This document shows positions 45,422 to 54,169 of a stretch of 64,000 nucleotides of DNA, in pieces. The first letter of the stretch is position 1; each line of letters starts with the position of its first letter. The notes under the pieces were generated by a model, which saw only the letters and a list, made by a program, of their open reading frames with translations, did not search any database and was not told the origin of the DNA. The translations under genes and the position numbers were made by a program. The stretch is from Myroides fluvii (GTDB lineage Bacteria > Bacteroidota > Bacteroidia > Flavobacteriales > Flavobacteriaceae), in NCBI RefSeq assembly GCF_009792295.1, contig NZ_CP039934.1, forward strand, positions 454,501-518,500, given 5' to 3'.

Positions 45422-46024
45422 TTAAATCGATTCAATCACATCTTCCAAAGCAAACCGAGATTTAGGTAAAACGCTTGGATGCGCAGGGTCCGTTAGATCA
45501 GCATAACCAACCGTAACCGCAAACAAGGGAGCAAATCCCTCTTGTTTCAATATCCCTTGATAGGCTTGACGGTTAATTCCCTCCATTGGCGTTGCATCTA
45601 ACCCCAAACTTATACAAGCAGATAAAAAATAGCCCAAGGAAAGATACACTTGATTTTCCATCCACGATTTTGTGGCTTGTTCTCCACGAGATTTAACCAG
45701 TGGCTCATAAAACCCTTTGACCCATCCTTCAGGTAGAATGGAAATATTCTGCTGTTCGAAGTGTTCAATATCATCCATCACACTAAACACAACGACCAAT
45801 CCAACCGTATTGATGGAATTTTCATTCGTATACGATTGTGCGGCTAATTCAGCTTTTACTTTTTCATCGGTCACAAACGTAAATTTCCACGGTTGACTAT
45901 TAATAGACGAAGGACTTAATCGAAGGATGTTTTTCAATTCTTCTATTTGTTCTGGCGAAATCTTTTTTGTTACAGCATACTTTTTCGTAGCATATCTGCG
46001 TTGGGCAAGATCTAAAAAATTCAT
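45422..46024 (-). CDS. Nitroreductase-family NAD(P)H oxidoreductase
   Basis: 200 residues, FMN-dependent nitroreductase fold of the NfsB group. The N-terminus RRYATKKYAVTKKISPEQIEEL, SPSSINSQPWKF (FMN-contacting) and the C-terminal VGYADLTDPAHP are characteristic. Likely reduces quinones or nitro compounds. It is divergent from an HxlR regulator across 97 bases, the usual arrangement for a regulator and its electrophile-responsive target. Confidence 0.9.
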   Translation of the reverse strand: MNFLDLAQRRYATKKYAVTKKISPEQIEELKNILRLSPSSINSQPWKFTFVTDEKVKAELAAQSYTNENSINTVGLVVVFSVMDDIEHFEQQNISILPEGWVKGFYEPLVKSRGEQATKSWMENQVYLSLGYFLSACISLGLDATPMEGINRQAYQGILKQEGFAPLFAVTVGYADLTDPAHPSVLPKSRFALEDVIESI

Positions 46025-46046
46025 ATAAAATGGAATTATAATTAAT

Positions 46047-46093
46047 ACTATACTTTTTATAGTTGCAAACTTATATATAGTAAATTATCTTTG
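46047..46093 (+). promoter_or_regulatory. HxlR promoter with likely operator
   Basis: A perfect inverted repeat ACTATA-N5-TATAGT (46047-46063) lies in the divergent spacer, overlapping the -33 region of TATCTTTG at 46086-46093. It is the best candidate HxlR binding site and could control both genes. Confidence 0.55.
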
Positions 46094-46121
46094 CAAGAAC
46101 GGTCAAAAAGGATAGTAACAG

Positions 46122-46496
46122 ATGTACACGATAGACAATCAAGATTTCCCATGCAGTACAAGCTTAACAATGAGATATATAGGTGGTAAATGGAAAGCCG
46201 TTATTCTCATTCATTTAATAGAAAAAAAACGATACAACGAATTGAGAAAAGCTATTCCGATGATTACGGAACGCACGTTGAGTTTACAATTAAAGGAAAT
46301 GGAAGAACATGGCTTAATTAGTCGAACCGTTTATACCAGTAAACCACCTTTAAAAGTAGAATATGAATTAACTGCTTTTGGACAAACGCTAATTCCACTA
46401 CTTGAGGCGATTGCGAAATGGGGTAAAGCAACAGGAACAACAAAGAAAGAAATTACTTATACACCAGAAGAAACAAGTTGTTCCATTTTGGGATAA
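46122..46496 (+). CDS. HxlR-family transcriptional regulator
   Basis: 124 residues: winged helix with CSTSLTMRYIGGKWKAVILIHL, RYNELRKAIPMITERTLSLQLKEMEEHGLI and VEYELTAFGQTLIPLLEAI. A Cys at residue 11 (PCSTSL) matches the redox- or aldehyde-sensing Cys of HxlR/YodB-type regulators, so it may sense electrophiles. Probably controls itself and the divergent nitroreductase. Confidence 0.93.
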   Translation: MYTIDNQDFPCSTSLTMRYIGGKWKAVILIHLIEKKRYNELRKAIPMITERTLSLQLKEMEEHGLISRTVYTSKPPLKVEYELTAFGQTLIPLLEAIAKWGKATGTTKKEITYTPEETSCSILG

Positions 46497-46510
46497 CACA
46501 GGCGATAGAT

Positions 46511-46545
46511 ACAAAAGAGTCTTCGAAAAATCGAAGACTCTTTTG
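46511..46545. terminator. Bidirectional terminator between hxlR and the YbhB-like gene
   Basis: AAAAGAGTCTTCGA pairs perfectly with TCGAAGACTCTTTT around a 4-base loop. Confidence 0.92.
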
Positions 46546-46562
46546 TATTCATTAGTTGATAT

Positions 46563-47111
46563 TTATCGCTTATAATACGCGATGATACTTGCCTTAGTTA
46601 AGGTTTGATTCCACAAATTGAAACCAACATACGCTGGGTTCGCATTCGCATCAAGTCCTAATGAATCCGTTTTTAATGCATAAACGGTAATGATATATTG
46701 ATGAAACCCGTGTCCTTCTGGTGGGCAAGGTCCTCCAAAACCTTTGATTCCATAATCGGTCACGCTTTGAATCGCTCCTTTAGGTGCTAAATTAAGACTA
46801 CCATTTCCAGCATCTGCAACTAATTCATTTACGTTTGAGGGAATATCAAATACCACCCAGTGCCAAAATCCACTTCCCGTTGGAGCATCGGGATCATACA
46901 TCGTAACAGCAAAACTTTTCGTCCCTTCTGGAGCATTTTCCCAAGACAACTGAGGCGATTGATTATCCCCAGAACAACCAAATCCATTAAACTCCATTGT
47001 TTTTGTTCCTGATCCTCCTAAGTTTTTACTCGATAGGGTAAATGTTTTTTGTGCCAATACTGACGTTGACACCATCAAAACTAGCAGTACTAATACCTGT
47101 GCTTTTTTCAT
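46563..47111 (-). CDS. YbhB/YbcL family (PEBP-like) secreted protein
   Basis: 182 residues with a signal peptide (VLVLLVLMVSTSVLAQ). PEBP-fold motifs: GDNQSPQLSWENAPEGTKSF, YDPDAPTGSGFWHWVVFDIP and GPCPPEGHGFHQYIITVYAL. Bacterial YbhB/YbcL proteins are related to eukaryotic Raf kinase inhibitor protein; their bacterial role is unclear. It lies 86 bases after the AraC regulator on the same strand and may be its target. Confidence 0.9.
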   Translation of the reverse strand: MKKAQVLVLLVLMVSTSVLAQKTFTLSSKNLGGSGTKTMEFNGFGCSGDNQSPQLSWENAPEGTKSFAVTMYDPDAPTGSGFWHWVVFDIPSNVNELVADAGNGSLNLAPKGAIQSVTDYGIKGFGGPCPPEGHGFHQYIITVYALKTDSLGLDANANPAYVGFNLWNQTLTKASIIAYYKR

Positions 47112-47197
47112 TTGAATTGAATTAAATTTTCAAGCAAAGTTACTTTGGAACAGCTGTAAGAGGTTTTGATATCCGTTCAAAAACTGTTGCTAGAAGT

Positions 47198-48034
47198 TCA
47201 ATTCTTAGGTTGCTGTTTTGGCGTTATACCGTATTTACTTTTATAAGCTTGAATAAAACTTGACAAACTCTCATACCCTACTTCATAATAAATTTCGGTA
47301 GCCGTTTTCTTTTCAAAGTTCAACAAATAGTGAGCATGTTCTAAGCGTTTATTCTGAAACCAACGCATAGGTGATTCGGAATATTGCTTTTCAAATACTC
47401 GCTTAAATGTAGAAACACTCATATTACAAAGAAATGCCAGTTCTTTAATTGTTAATTTACTAAGTTGATTGCTTTCGATGGTACGCGTAAACTTTTGCAT
47501 ACTATCTTCGTTATTGCCCAGAAAAGAATGCAGAAAACCCAGTCCGTAAATTTCCACGAGATACCACATTATTTCTTCAAATTTAACTTCTAACAAGCGA
47601 TTTTGAATCGCTTTTGACAATTTGTTTATATCGAGTAAACTCGATACAAATCGATGAATAAAATCATCATACTCAAAGGAATAAATGGATTGATATTCGA
47701 TGGATTTCGAATAATCTAATTCAAGTTTATAAGCAAATCGTTGAACCATCTCATTGGAAAAGAACAACAATATACTTCTATAATTTTTACCTTCCGACAA
47801 TTTCTCTGTCATTAAACAATGCCCCGACTTCATGAGAAGAAAACGGGAAGGGTTGATAGATTGAATTGCACGATCAAAAACAACTTCCTTAACTCCTTCA
47901 AGCAAGAAACTAAATGTATGCTGATTCAGTACAATTTGTTGTCGATCGATTTCTTGAGCACTGCAATAATCAAAAATTTGAATGGGTTTAGATTGATCGA
48001 GATTCAGGTCAGTAGGAAGGGTTATGATATTCAT
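47198..48034 (-). CDS. AraC-family transcriptional regulator
   Basis: 278 residues. An N-terminal cupin-like effector domain (about 1-165) is followed by a double HTH (about 180-278): LSKLTIKELAFLCNMSVSTFKRVFEKQYSESP and KTATEIYYEVGYESLSSFIQAYKSKYG. The ligand is not predictable. The YbhB-like gene follows on the same strand. Confidence 0.92.
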   Translation of the reverse strand: MNIITLPTDLNLDQSKPIQIFDYCSAQEIDRQQIVLNQHTFSFLLEGVKEVVFDRAIQSINPSRFLLMKSGHCLMTEKLSEGKNYRSILLFFSNEMVQRFAYKLELDYSKSIEYQSIYSFEYDDFIHRFVSSLLDINKLSKAIQNRLLEVKFEEIMWYLVEIYGLGFLHSFLGNNEDSMQKFTRTIESNQLSKLTIKELAFLCNMSVSTFKRVFEKQYSESPMRWFQNKRLEHAHYLLNFEKKTATEIYYEVGYESLSSFIQAYKSKYGITPKQQPKN

Positions 48035-48260
48035 TGGGATTTATTCGTTTAAGACAAATCTTATTGCTTGAATGTATGCTATTTTATGTAGACTTCTCTA
48101 TTAGAGCGGAATAAAGGTACTATTATTTCTTTAGTCATTCCCCTTTCTTTAGAACTAAACTAGGAAGTGATTAACGGTTCAAATGTTCTAACCAGATCAA
48201 TAGATCGATAACCCAAAAAATTTCACAAAAAAGCAAACCGTGCGAATCTCACAAAAACAA

Positions 48261-48290
48261 AAAAAGTCCTAACTTTCGTTAAGACTTTTT
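48261..48290 (-). terminator. Terminator of the tRNA cluster
   Basis: AAAAAGTCCTAAC pairs with GTTAAGACTTTTT (one imperfect pair) around TTTC, then a T run on the minus strand. Confidence 0.8.
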
Positions 48291-48292
48291 CG

Positions 48293-48366
48293 TGATCCAA
48301 TCAGGATTCGAACCTGAGACCTACTGCTTAGAAGGCAGTTGCTCTATCCAGCTGAGCTATTGGACC
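48293..48366 (-). tRNA. tRNA-Arg (anticodon TCT)
   Basis: 74 bases. Acceptor GGTCCAA/TTGGATC, D-arm AGCTCAGCTGG, anticodon loop CTTCTAA (TCT), T-arm GGTTCGAATCC. CCA is not encoded. Minus strand, last of three clustered tRNAs. Confidence 0.95.
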
Positions 48367-48384
48367 CTACACTACTTGTAGTGG

Positions 48385-48459
48385 TCGGGGTGGCAGGATT
48401 CGAACCTGCGACCTCCTGGTCCCAAACCAGGCGCGATGACCGGGCTACGCTACACCCCG
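48385..48459 (-). tRNA. tRNA-Pro (anticodon TGG)
   Basis: 75 bases. Acceptor CGGGGTG/CACCCCG, D-arm AGCGTAGCCCGG, anticodon loop with TGG (CTGGTTTGGGACCAG), T-arm GGTTCGAATCC, discriminator A. Confidence 0.95.
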
Positions 48460-48465
48460 AATTTG

Positions 48466-48549
48466 CGGAGAGACAGGGACTCGAACCCTGGCGACCGTTA
48501 CCAGTCGACAGATTAGCAATCTGCTCCGTTACCACTCCGGCACCTCTCC
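48466..48549 (-). tRNA. tRNA-Ser (anticodon GCT)
   Basis: 84 bases including a long variable arm. Acceptor GGAGAGG with TCTCTCC, anticodon loop TTGCTAA (GCT), T-arm GGTTCGAGTCC, discriminator G. Confidence 0.94.
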
Positions 48550-48880
48550 GTTGCTTTCAAGAAGACTTATCTTCTGTAATGCGGATGCAAAAGTAGCACG
48601 AGTTTTCGTTGTTTCCAAATATTTCTACGAGAAAAAAACAAAAAAAACAGGCTCCCTCAACAAATCGATTATCTATCAAGCAGATACAGCCTCATCTTTT
48701 TTTTATTTTTTGAAACAAAAAATAAAATACTTTCTAAATCCCTGCTTTATTCCTCCACATTCCATTCTCTCCTTTCCTTTTCTCCACCTCATAAATCGAT
48801 AAAAACAGCCTTATCGCTGGATTAATGTTAATATACCCGATTATTTCCCCCCGACAATTCGACCAAATAAATTTATAATG
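48550..48880. other. Intergenic region between tRNA cluster and thiolase promoter
   Basis: About 330 bases, AT-rich. It should hold the promoter of the minus-strand tRNA cluster just upstream of 48549, but I see no clear TAnnTTTG there. Open frames in it are short and unconvincing. Confidence 0.4.
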
Positions 48881-48888
48881 TATATTTG
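48881..48888 (+). promoter_or_regulatory. -7 element of the thiolase promoter
   Basis: TATATTTG fits TAnnTTTG. It predicts a transcript with a leader of about 140 bases before the thiolase start. Confidence 0.55.
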
Positions 48889-48921
48889 TCCTTCACATTG
48901 AATCAAAAAATATCTAACTAA

Positions 48922-49022
48922 TATCCGCAAACGCGAATAGCATGCGTGACGACGTTACCTGCAACACCAAATTGCCTGTATCTTTAAGTTGTTCCGCGAC
49001 TCTATCGCCAGTAGTGGATTGA
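48922..49022 (+). promoter_or_regulatory. Candidate structured leader RNA / leader peptide of thiolase
   Basis: This segment is markedly richer in G and C than normal spacers here. ATCCGC at its 5' end can pair with GTGGAT about 90 bases later, closing the element, and inner hairpins are possible (ACGC/GCGT, GCGA/TCGC). It also contains a 26-codon frame, 48942-49022, starting MRDDVTCNTKLPVSLSC, ending 15 bases before the thiolase ATG. I do not recognise a known riboswitch class. Confidence 0.4.
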
Positions 49023-49037
49023 TAAACACTATTTATT

Positions 49038-50216
49038 ATGAGTAAAAGAGTAGTAATTGTATCTGCTGCTAGAACACCAATCGGTAGCTTTTTAGGTTCA
49101 TTATCTACAGTTCCTGCAACGCGATTAGGAGCTGCTGCAATTAAAGGCGCGATTGACAAAATTAATTTAGACGTAAATTTAGTTGACGAAGTATTAATGG
49201 GCAACGTTGTTCAAGCAGGTGTTGGACAAGCTCCGGCTCGTCAAGCTGCTATTTACGCTGGATTAAGCAGTAATGTTCCTTGTACTACAGTTAATAAAGT
49301 TTGTGCTTCAGGAATGAAAGCAATCATGCAAGGTGCACAAGCAATTATGTCTGGAGATGCTGAGGTAGTTGTTGCGGGTGGAATGGAAAACATGAGTTTA
49401 ATTCCACACTACGTACACATGAGAAACGGACAAAAATTTGGTCCTACAACTTTAGTTGACGGATTGCAAAATGACGGTCTTGTTGATGCTTATGACAACC
49501 AAGCAATGGGTGTAGCTGCAGATAATACAGCAAGCGTACACAATATCACAAGAGAAGAGCAAGATGCTTTCGCTATCCAATCATACGAGCGTTCAGCAAA
49601 AGCTTGGGAAGAAGGAAAATTCGACATGGAAATCGTTCCTGTAGAAGTTCCGCAAAGAAGAGGAGAGCCAATCATCGTTTCAAAAGACGAAGAATATTCA
49701 AACGTAAAGTTAGACAAAATCACAGGATTGCGTCCAGCTTTCACTAAAGAAGGAACGGTTACTGCTGCTAATGCTTCTACAATCAATGATGGTGCTGCTG
49801 CAGTAGTATTAATGAGCGAAGAAAAAGCAAAAGACTTAGGATTAAAGCCATTAGCTTACATCAGAAGTTATGCAGATGCTGCACAAGAACCCATTTGGTT
49901 TACAACTGCGCCTGCAAAAGCATTGCCTATCGCATTGAAAAAAGCAAACTTAGCTATTTCTGATGTTGATTTCTTCGAATTCAACGAGGCTTTCTCTGTA
50001 GTAGGATTAGCAAATGCGAAGCTTTTAGATTTAAACACAGACAAAATTAACGTAAACGGTGGTGCTGTAGCTTTAGGACACCCGCTAGGATGCTCTGGAG
50101 CGCGTATCGTTGTAACGTTGTTAAGCGTTTTAGAACAAAACAAGGCTAAAATTGGTGCTGCAGCTATCTGTAATGGTGGTGGGGGTGCTTCTGCTATTGT
50201 TATTGAAAGAGCTTAA
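49038..50216 (+). CDS. Acetyl-CoA C-acetyltransferase (thiolase)
   Basis: 392 residues, standard thiolase length. Active-site Cys in VNKVCASGMKAI (near residue 90), NVNGGAVALGHPLGCSGARI with the catalytic His, and C-terminal CNGGGGASAIVIE with the second Cys. Interconverts two acetyl-CoA and acetoacetyl-CoA in the cytoplasm. No other fatty-acid or ketone genes are adjacent. The unusual 140-base leader upstream suggests regulation at the RNA level. Biosynthetic versus degradative role cannot be told. Confidence 0.94.
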   Translation: MSKRVVIVSAARTPIGSFLGSLSTVPATRLGAAAIKGAIDKINLDVNLVDEVLMGNVVQAGVGQAPARQAAIYAGLSSNVPCTTVNKVCASGMKAIMQGAQAIMSGDAEVVVAGGMENMSLIPHYVHMRNGQKFGPTTLVDGLQNDGLVDAYDNQAMGVAADNTASVHNITREEQDAFAIQSYERSAKAWEEGKFDMEIVPVEVPQRRGEPIIVSKDEEYSNVKLDKITGLRPAFTKEGTVTAANASTINDGAAAVVLMSEEKAKDLGLKPLAYIRSYADAAQEPIWFTTAPAKALPIALKKANLAISDVDFFEFNEAFSVVGLANAKLLDLNTDKINVNGGAVALGHPLGCSGARIVVTLLSVLEQNKAKIGAAAICNGGGGASAIVIERA

Positions 50217-50246
50217 TTCAAAATCAAGATTTTTAATACGATGAAT

Positions 50247-50286
50247 AAAAGATGGGTTTGATTTATTCAAACTCATCTTTATTTTT
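50247..50286 (+). terminator. Thiolase terminator
   Basis: AAGATGGGTTTGA pairs with TCAAACTCATCTT (one mismatch) around TTTAT, then TTATTTTTG. Confidence 0.75.
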
Positions 50287-50309
50287 GCATTTTAATACAA
50301 AAAAACTAT

Positions 50310-51074
50310 ATGATGTTTGCCTATTGTAACCTTTCTATTGTTCCCCTGCGCGCAGAACCTAGTGATAAAAGCGAATTGGTATCTCAACTGCTGTTTGGAG
50401 AATTGTTTACAATACTAGAACAAACTGAAAAGTGGTCTAAGATTGAATTAACTTTTGATCAATACCAAGGCTGGATTGACAATAAACAATATCAAGTAAT
50501 ATCAAAAGGCGAATACGACACTTTAAACCAAGCAGCTCCTATCTATGCAGGAGATTTTGTAGAATTTTTGCATTCCTCAGACAATCAATTAATGTCTATC
50601 CCTTTAGGCAGTAACCTCAACGTCTTAAAACACGCTACGACCAATCCGTTAAAATTTGCTTTTGAAGGACGCTCCATTACGGGAACTTTCACAAAAAGCC
50701 AATTCGTAAAAACAGCATTTATGTATTTGAATGCCCCTTATTTATGGGGAGGAAAAACTCCTTTCGGCATTGACTGCTCTGGGTTTACGCAAATGGTGTA
50801 TAAAATCAATGGTCATTTAATTCCACGAGATGCTTCTCAACAAGCAACCATAGGTGAAGCCTTGAGTTTTATAGAAGAAAGTGAAGCAGGGGATTTAGCC
50901 TTTTTTGACAATGCAGAAGGCAATATCATCCACGTTGGAATTATCATGGAAAACAACTACATTATTCACGCTCATGGCAAGGTGCGTATTGACCGCTTGG
51001 ATCACTTGGGTATTTACAATGTCGATTCAGGAAAACACACCCATAAATTACGCGTGATCAAAAAGATTTTGTAA
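50310..51074 (+). CDS. NlpC/P60 (C40) peptidase with SH3-like N-terminus
   Basis: 254 residues. Bacterial SH3-like regions (about 1-125, including WSKIELTFDQYQGWID) precede an NlpC/P60 domain: LNAPYLWGGKTPFGIDCSGF (catalytic Cys156), SEAGDLAFFD and NIIHVGIIM (catalytic His). Such enzymes cut D-Glu-diaminopimelate bonds in cell-wall peptides. No clear signal peptide, so it may work on imported muropeptides in the cytoplasm, like YkfC-type enzymes. Confidence 0.9.
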   Translation: MMFAYCNLSIVPLRAEPSDKSELVSQLLFGELFTILEQTEKWSKIELTFDQYQGWIDNKQYQVISKGEYDTLNQAAPIYAGDFVEFLHSSDNQLMSIPLGSNLNVLKHATTNPLKFAFEGRSITGTFTKSQFVKTAFMYLNAPYLWGGKTPFGIDCSGFTQMVYKINGHLIPRDASQQATIGEALSFIEESEAGDLAFFDNAEGNIIHVGIIMENNYIIHAHGKVRIDRLDHLGIYNVDSGKHTHKLRVIKKIL

Positions 51075-51134
51075 TTTTTCAACTTGTCTTTTATCCAATT
51101 TTATTCCAATACTTACTACAAGCATAAAAAAACG

Positions 51135-51142
51135 TATCTTTG
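51135..51142 (+). promoter_or_regulatory. -7 element of the DEAD-box helicase gene
   Basis: TATCTTTG, 18 bases before the start codon. Confidence 0.5.
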
Positions 51143-51159
51143 TCCAAATAAGATATTTT

Positions 51160-52509
51160 ATGCATACTTTCGAGCAATTTAATCTACCGAAAGCTTTACA
51201 AAAAGCCCTAGATGAGCTTCAAATTACGACGCCTACACCTATTCAATCCAAATCATTTCCTGTTGTTCTATCAGGAAGGGATGTAATAGGGATTGCCCAA
51301 ACAGGTACGGGTAAAACTTATGCTTATTTACTTCCCATTTTAAAACAATGGAAATTTGCCCACGTGGATACACCGCGCGTTGTTATTATTGTACCAACCC
51401 GTGAGTTAGTTGTTCAAGTTGTTGATGAAGTGAATAAACTAACGCAATATATGTCTATTCGCTCTTTGGGCGTTTATGGTGGGACCAATATTAACACCCA
51501 ACGCAAAGCCGTGTACGATGGGGTTGACATCTTAGTAGGAACACCTGGTCGTATGATGGACTTAGCGCTAGATGGTGTTTTGCGTTTTGACAACTTACAA
51601 AAACTAGTCATTGACGAATTTGACGAAATATTAAACTTAGGATTTAGAACGCAACTTACCTCCATTCTAGCCATGATGAAAAGCAAAAGACAAAATATAT
51701 TGTTTTCTGCAACCATGACAGAAGAAGTAGATGAGGTATTGGAAGACTTTTTTGACTTTCCAGAAGAGGTTTCCTTAGCCGCTTCGGGGACTCCTTTAGA
51801 GAAAATTGATCAACAAGTTTATCGCGTTCCCAATTTCTACACTAAAATGAACGTTTTAATTCACTTATTGAAAGATAAGGAAACCTTCAACCGCGTACTA
51901 ATTTTCATCAACAGTAAGCGTTTAGCTGATGTTGTTATGACTCAATTAGAGGAAGCATTTCCCGATGAATTTACAGTGATTCACTCCAACAAATCGCAAA
52001 ATTTCCGTATGCGTTCCATGGCAGAATTTCAAGCCAGTGAATTAAGAGGATTATTAACAACGGATATTATGTCTCGTGGTCTTGATATTTCAGATATTAG
52101 TCACGTGGTCAACTTACAGTTTACTGACATACCTGAACAATACGTTCACCGTATTGGACGTACAGGACGTGCAGATAAAACGGGTATTGCCATCTCTCTT
52201 GTTGATCCAAAAGAAGAAGAAATGCTTTTTGAAGCGGAAGCGCTAATGGAAAAAGAGCTAAGAGAAATTGAAATTCCCGCTACAGTCGAAATCTCAGATA
52301 AATTAATGGAATTTGAGCAATCGAAACTAAAAGCAAAACAATTGGTGAAATCGAAAAAACCACTTGAAAAAGGAGCTGCTTTTCACGCGAAAAAAGAAAA
52401 GAACGCCAAAGTTAATCTAGGTGGACCCGGAAAGAGAAAACCAAGAAAAACAAAGCCTAGGAATCGCGCCGTTGACGCTAAACGCGCAGCCAAGAAAAAG
52501 AAAGATTAA
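51160..52509 (+). CDS. DEAD-box RNA helicase (motif II reads DEFD)
   Basis: 449 residues, two RecA-like domains. Q motif PTPIQSKSF, motif I AQTGTGKT, Ia PTRELVVQV, motif II DEFD in place of DEAD (the catalytic DE and last D kept), motif III SAT, and HRIGRTGRA (motif VI). The C-terminal 80 residues are very basic (KKEKNAKVNLGGPGKRKPRK), a likely RNA-binding tail. Probably acts in ribosome assembly or RNA turnover. Single gene with its own terminator. Confidence 0.92.
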   Translation: MHTFEQFNLPKALQKALDELQITTPTPIQSKSFPVVLSGRDVIGIAQTGTGKTYAYLLPILKQWKFAHVDTPRVVIIVPTRELVVQVVDEVNKLTQYMSIRSLGVYGGTNINTQRKAVYDGVDILVGTPGRMMDLALDGVLRFDNLQKLVIDEFDEILNLGFRTQLTSILAMMKSKRQNILFSATMTEEVDEVLEDFFDFPEEVSLAASGTPLEKIDQQVYRVPNFYTKMNVLIHLLKDKETFNRVLIFINSKRLADVVMTQLEEAFPDEFTVIHSNKSQNFRMRSMAEFQASELRGLLTTDIMSRGLDISDISHVVNLQFTDIPEQYVHRIGRTGRADKTGIAISLVDPKEEEMLFEAEALMEKELREIEIPATVEISDKLMEFEQSKLKAKQLVKSKKPLEKGAAFHAKKEKNAKVNLGGPGKRKPRKTKPRNRAVDAKRAAKKKKD

Positions 52510-52522
52510 TATTTCTAAATAG

Positions 52523-52556
52523 AAAAAGCCGAAGACATTTATCTTCGGCTTTTTTA
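52523..52556. terminator. Bidirectional terminator between helicase and nhaA
   Basis: AAAAAGCCGAAGA pairs perfectly with TCTTCGGCTTTTT around a 6-base loop. Confidence 0.92.
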
Positions 52557-52573
52557 TTGCATTCTATTTTCTC

Positions 52574-53914
52574 TTATTTTTTTGATTTACCCGCCAAACT
52601 CAATACAATAAATCCCAATAATCCTCCTAAGCCAGAAGCTATTAAAATTCCCAATTTCGCTTGACCAGGAAACTCTGGATGTAAATTTATATCAAAAGCC
52701 AATTCTGTTACAAACAACGACATCGTAAAACCAATCGAAGCTAACAACCCTAAGCCAAACAAGTTTTTATAGGTCATTCCTGTCGGCATTTTTACCACGC
52801 CAAATTTGATAACCAAAGCAGTTAGGCCGAAAACACCCAAAACTTTCCCTACCAACAAGCCAAGGGCCACCCCTAAAGTTACAGCGCTTACTCCTTCACC
52901 TCCACCTGTACTAATAGGAATAGCAGCATTGGCTAAAGCAAATACAGGCATAACAAAGAAAGCTACAAAATTGTGCATGCTGTGTTCTAAACGAATCGCT
53001 GGTGGTAAACTATTTTTTGCTAAATCTTGAATATCTCCGACACAATCCATTTGCTCTCCTGTCAAAGTTGGAATCTTATCATCTGGATCGATGTTGTTGA
53101 ATCTATTTTTTAGCTGTTCTAATTTTTTACGGAAAAATGGCTCGTGAATTTTGGCTGTAGACGGAATAGCAAATGCAGCTAATACAGCCGCAATAGTAGC
53201 GTGAACCCCAGACAACATAAAAGCCAACCAAATTCCGCCAATACCGATAATTGCATAATAGATTGTATTTCTAATACCCAGTAAATTACTGATAATCAGC
53301 AAACCAAAAAAGCCTAGTCCAATTCCTAAATTAATTAATGACAGTTGTTCCGTATAAAAAATCGCAATCACTAATACCGCACCTAAATCATCTGCAATAG
53401 CAAGAGCAGTCAAGAAAACTTTCAGAGAAGTAGGTACCTTATCTCCCAACAAATAAAGAACACCTAAGGCGAAGGCAATATCCGTTGCCATGGGAATTCC
53501 CCATCCGTGGGCAGCATCTGTTCCTGCATTAAAAATAGCATAAATAGAAGCCGGCACAACCATACCTCCTATCGCAGCAATAATTGGCAACATCGCCTTT
53601 TTAGGAGAAGATAGTTCACCTGTTGTTAACTCTCTTTTTAATTCTAACCCAACAACAAAAAAGAAAATAGCCATCAATCCATCATTCACCCAATGTTTTA
53701 ACGAGTGATTCAATGAAAAATCATTAAATGAAAAAGCAATGTGATTCTCTTCCCAAAAAGCATTGTATTGATCTGCCCAAGCAGAATTAGCCATAAAGAT
53801 GGCAATCAAAGCAGCAATAAATAATATAATTCCGCCTGATGTAGATTTTTGCATGAATTTACTAACAGGAGCCATCATTTTATCTGCTGGTGTTAACTTC
53901 AGATTATCTTCCAT
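52574..53914 (-). CDS. nhaA: Na+/H+ antiporter NhaA
   Basis: 446 residues, longer than the 388 of E. coli because of a cytoplasmic loop (about residues 262-300). Conserved NhaA segments: WVNDGLMAIFFFVVGLELKREL, GWGIPMATDIAFALGVL and LTALAIADDLGAVLVIA containing the paired Asp of the transport site. Electrogenic exchange of Na+ for H+ at the inner membrane for pH and salt balance. TATATTTG on the minus strand at 53945-53952 is the likely -7 element. Confidence 0.96.
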   Translation of the reverse strand: MEDNLKLTPADKMMAPVSKFMQKSTSGGIILFIAALIAIFMANSAWADQYNAFWEENHIAFSFNDFSLNHSLKHWVNDGLMAIFFFVVGLELKRELTTGELSSPKKAMLPIIAAIGGMVVPASIYAIFNAGTDAAHGWGIPMATDIAFALGVLYLLGDKVPTSLKVFLTALAIADDLGAVLVIAIFYTEQLSLINLGIGLGFFGLLIISNLLGIRNTIYYAIIGIGGIWLAFMLSGVHATIAAVLAAFAIPSTAKIHEPFFRKKLEQLKNRFNNIDPDDKIPTLTGEQMDCVGDIQDLAKNSLPPAIRLEHSMHNFVAFFVMPVFALANAAIPISTGGGEGVSAVTLGVALGLLVGKVLGVFGLTALVIKFGVVKMPTGMTYKNLFGLGLLASIGFTMSLFVTELAFDINLHPEFPGQAKLGILIASGLGGLLGFIVLSLAGKSKK

Positions 53915-53944
53915 TTATTTTGAATTTGTATAAAAATTTAATAC

Positions 53945-53952
53945 CAAATATA
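53945..53952 (-). promoter_or_regulatory. -7 element of the nhaA promoter
   Basis: On the minus strand TATATTTG, about 30 bases before nhaA. Confidence 0.5.
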
Positions 53953-54169
53953 GGTTTCCTCTATCTTTTAACCAAACAAGCCTATTATTTTTTACTATCT
54001 TCTAATTTTACGCTTTCTTATATTTTGTTATAAAAAAACCTTATCCTTAGGTATTTTTAATTTTGACCTAACAATACACAAATTTAACACTCATTTCGTA
54101 AGAGTCGAAAAACAAAATAGCCTTTTCATCTGTATATCAATAAAAACACTTTTGCTATTTTTTTATTCT

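Noticed and set aside
48339..48596. Open frames across the tRNA genes on both strands
   Set aside because: They are translations of tRNA sequence (one gives the well-known false peptide GFEPATSW...). The tRNA folds explain the sequence fully.
48914..49204. Minus-strand 96-residue frame opposite the thiolase start
   Set aside because: It overlaps the thiolase coding region antisense and has no start context; the signal in the leader is better explained on the plus strand.
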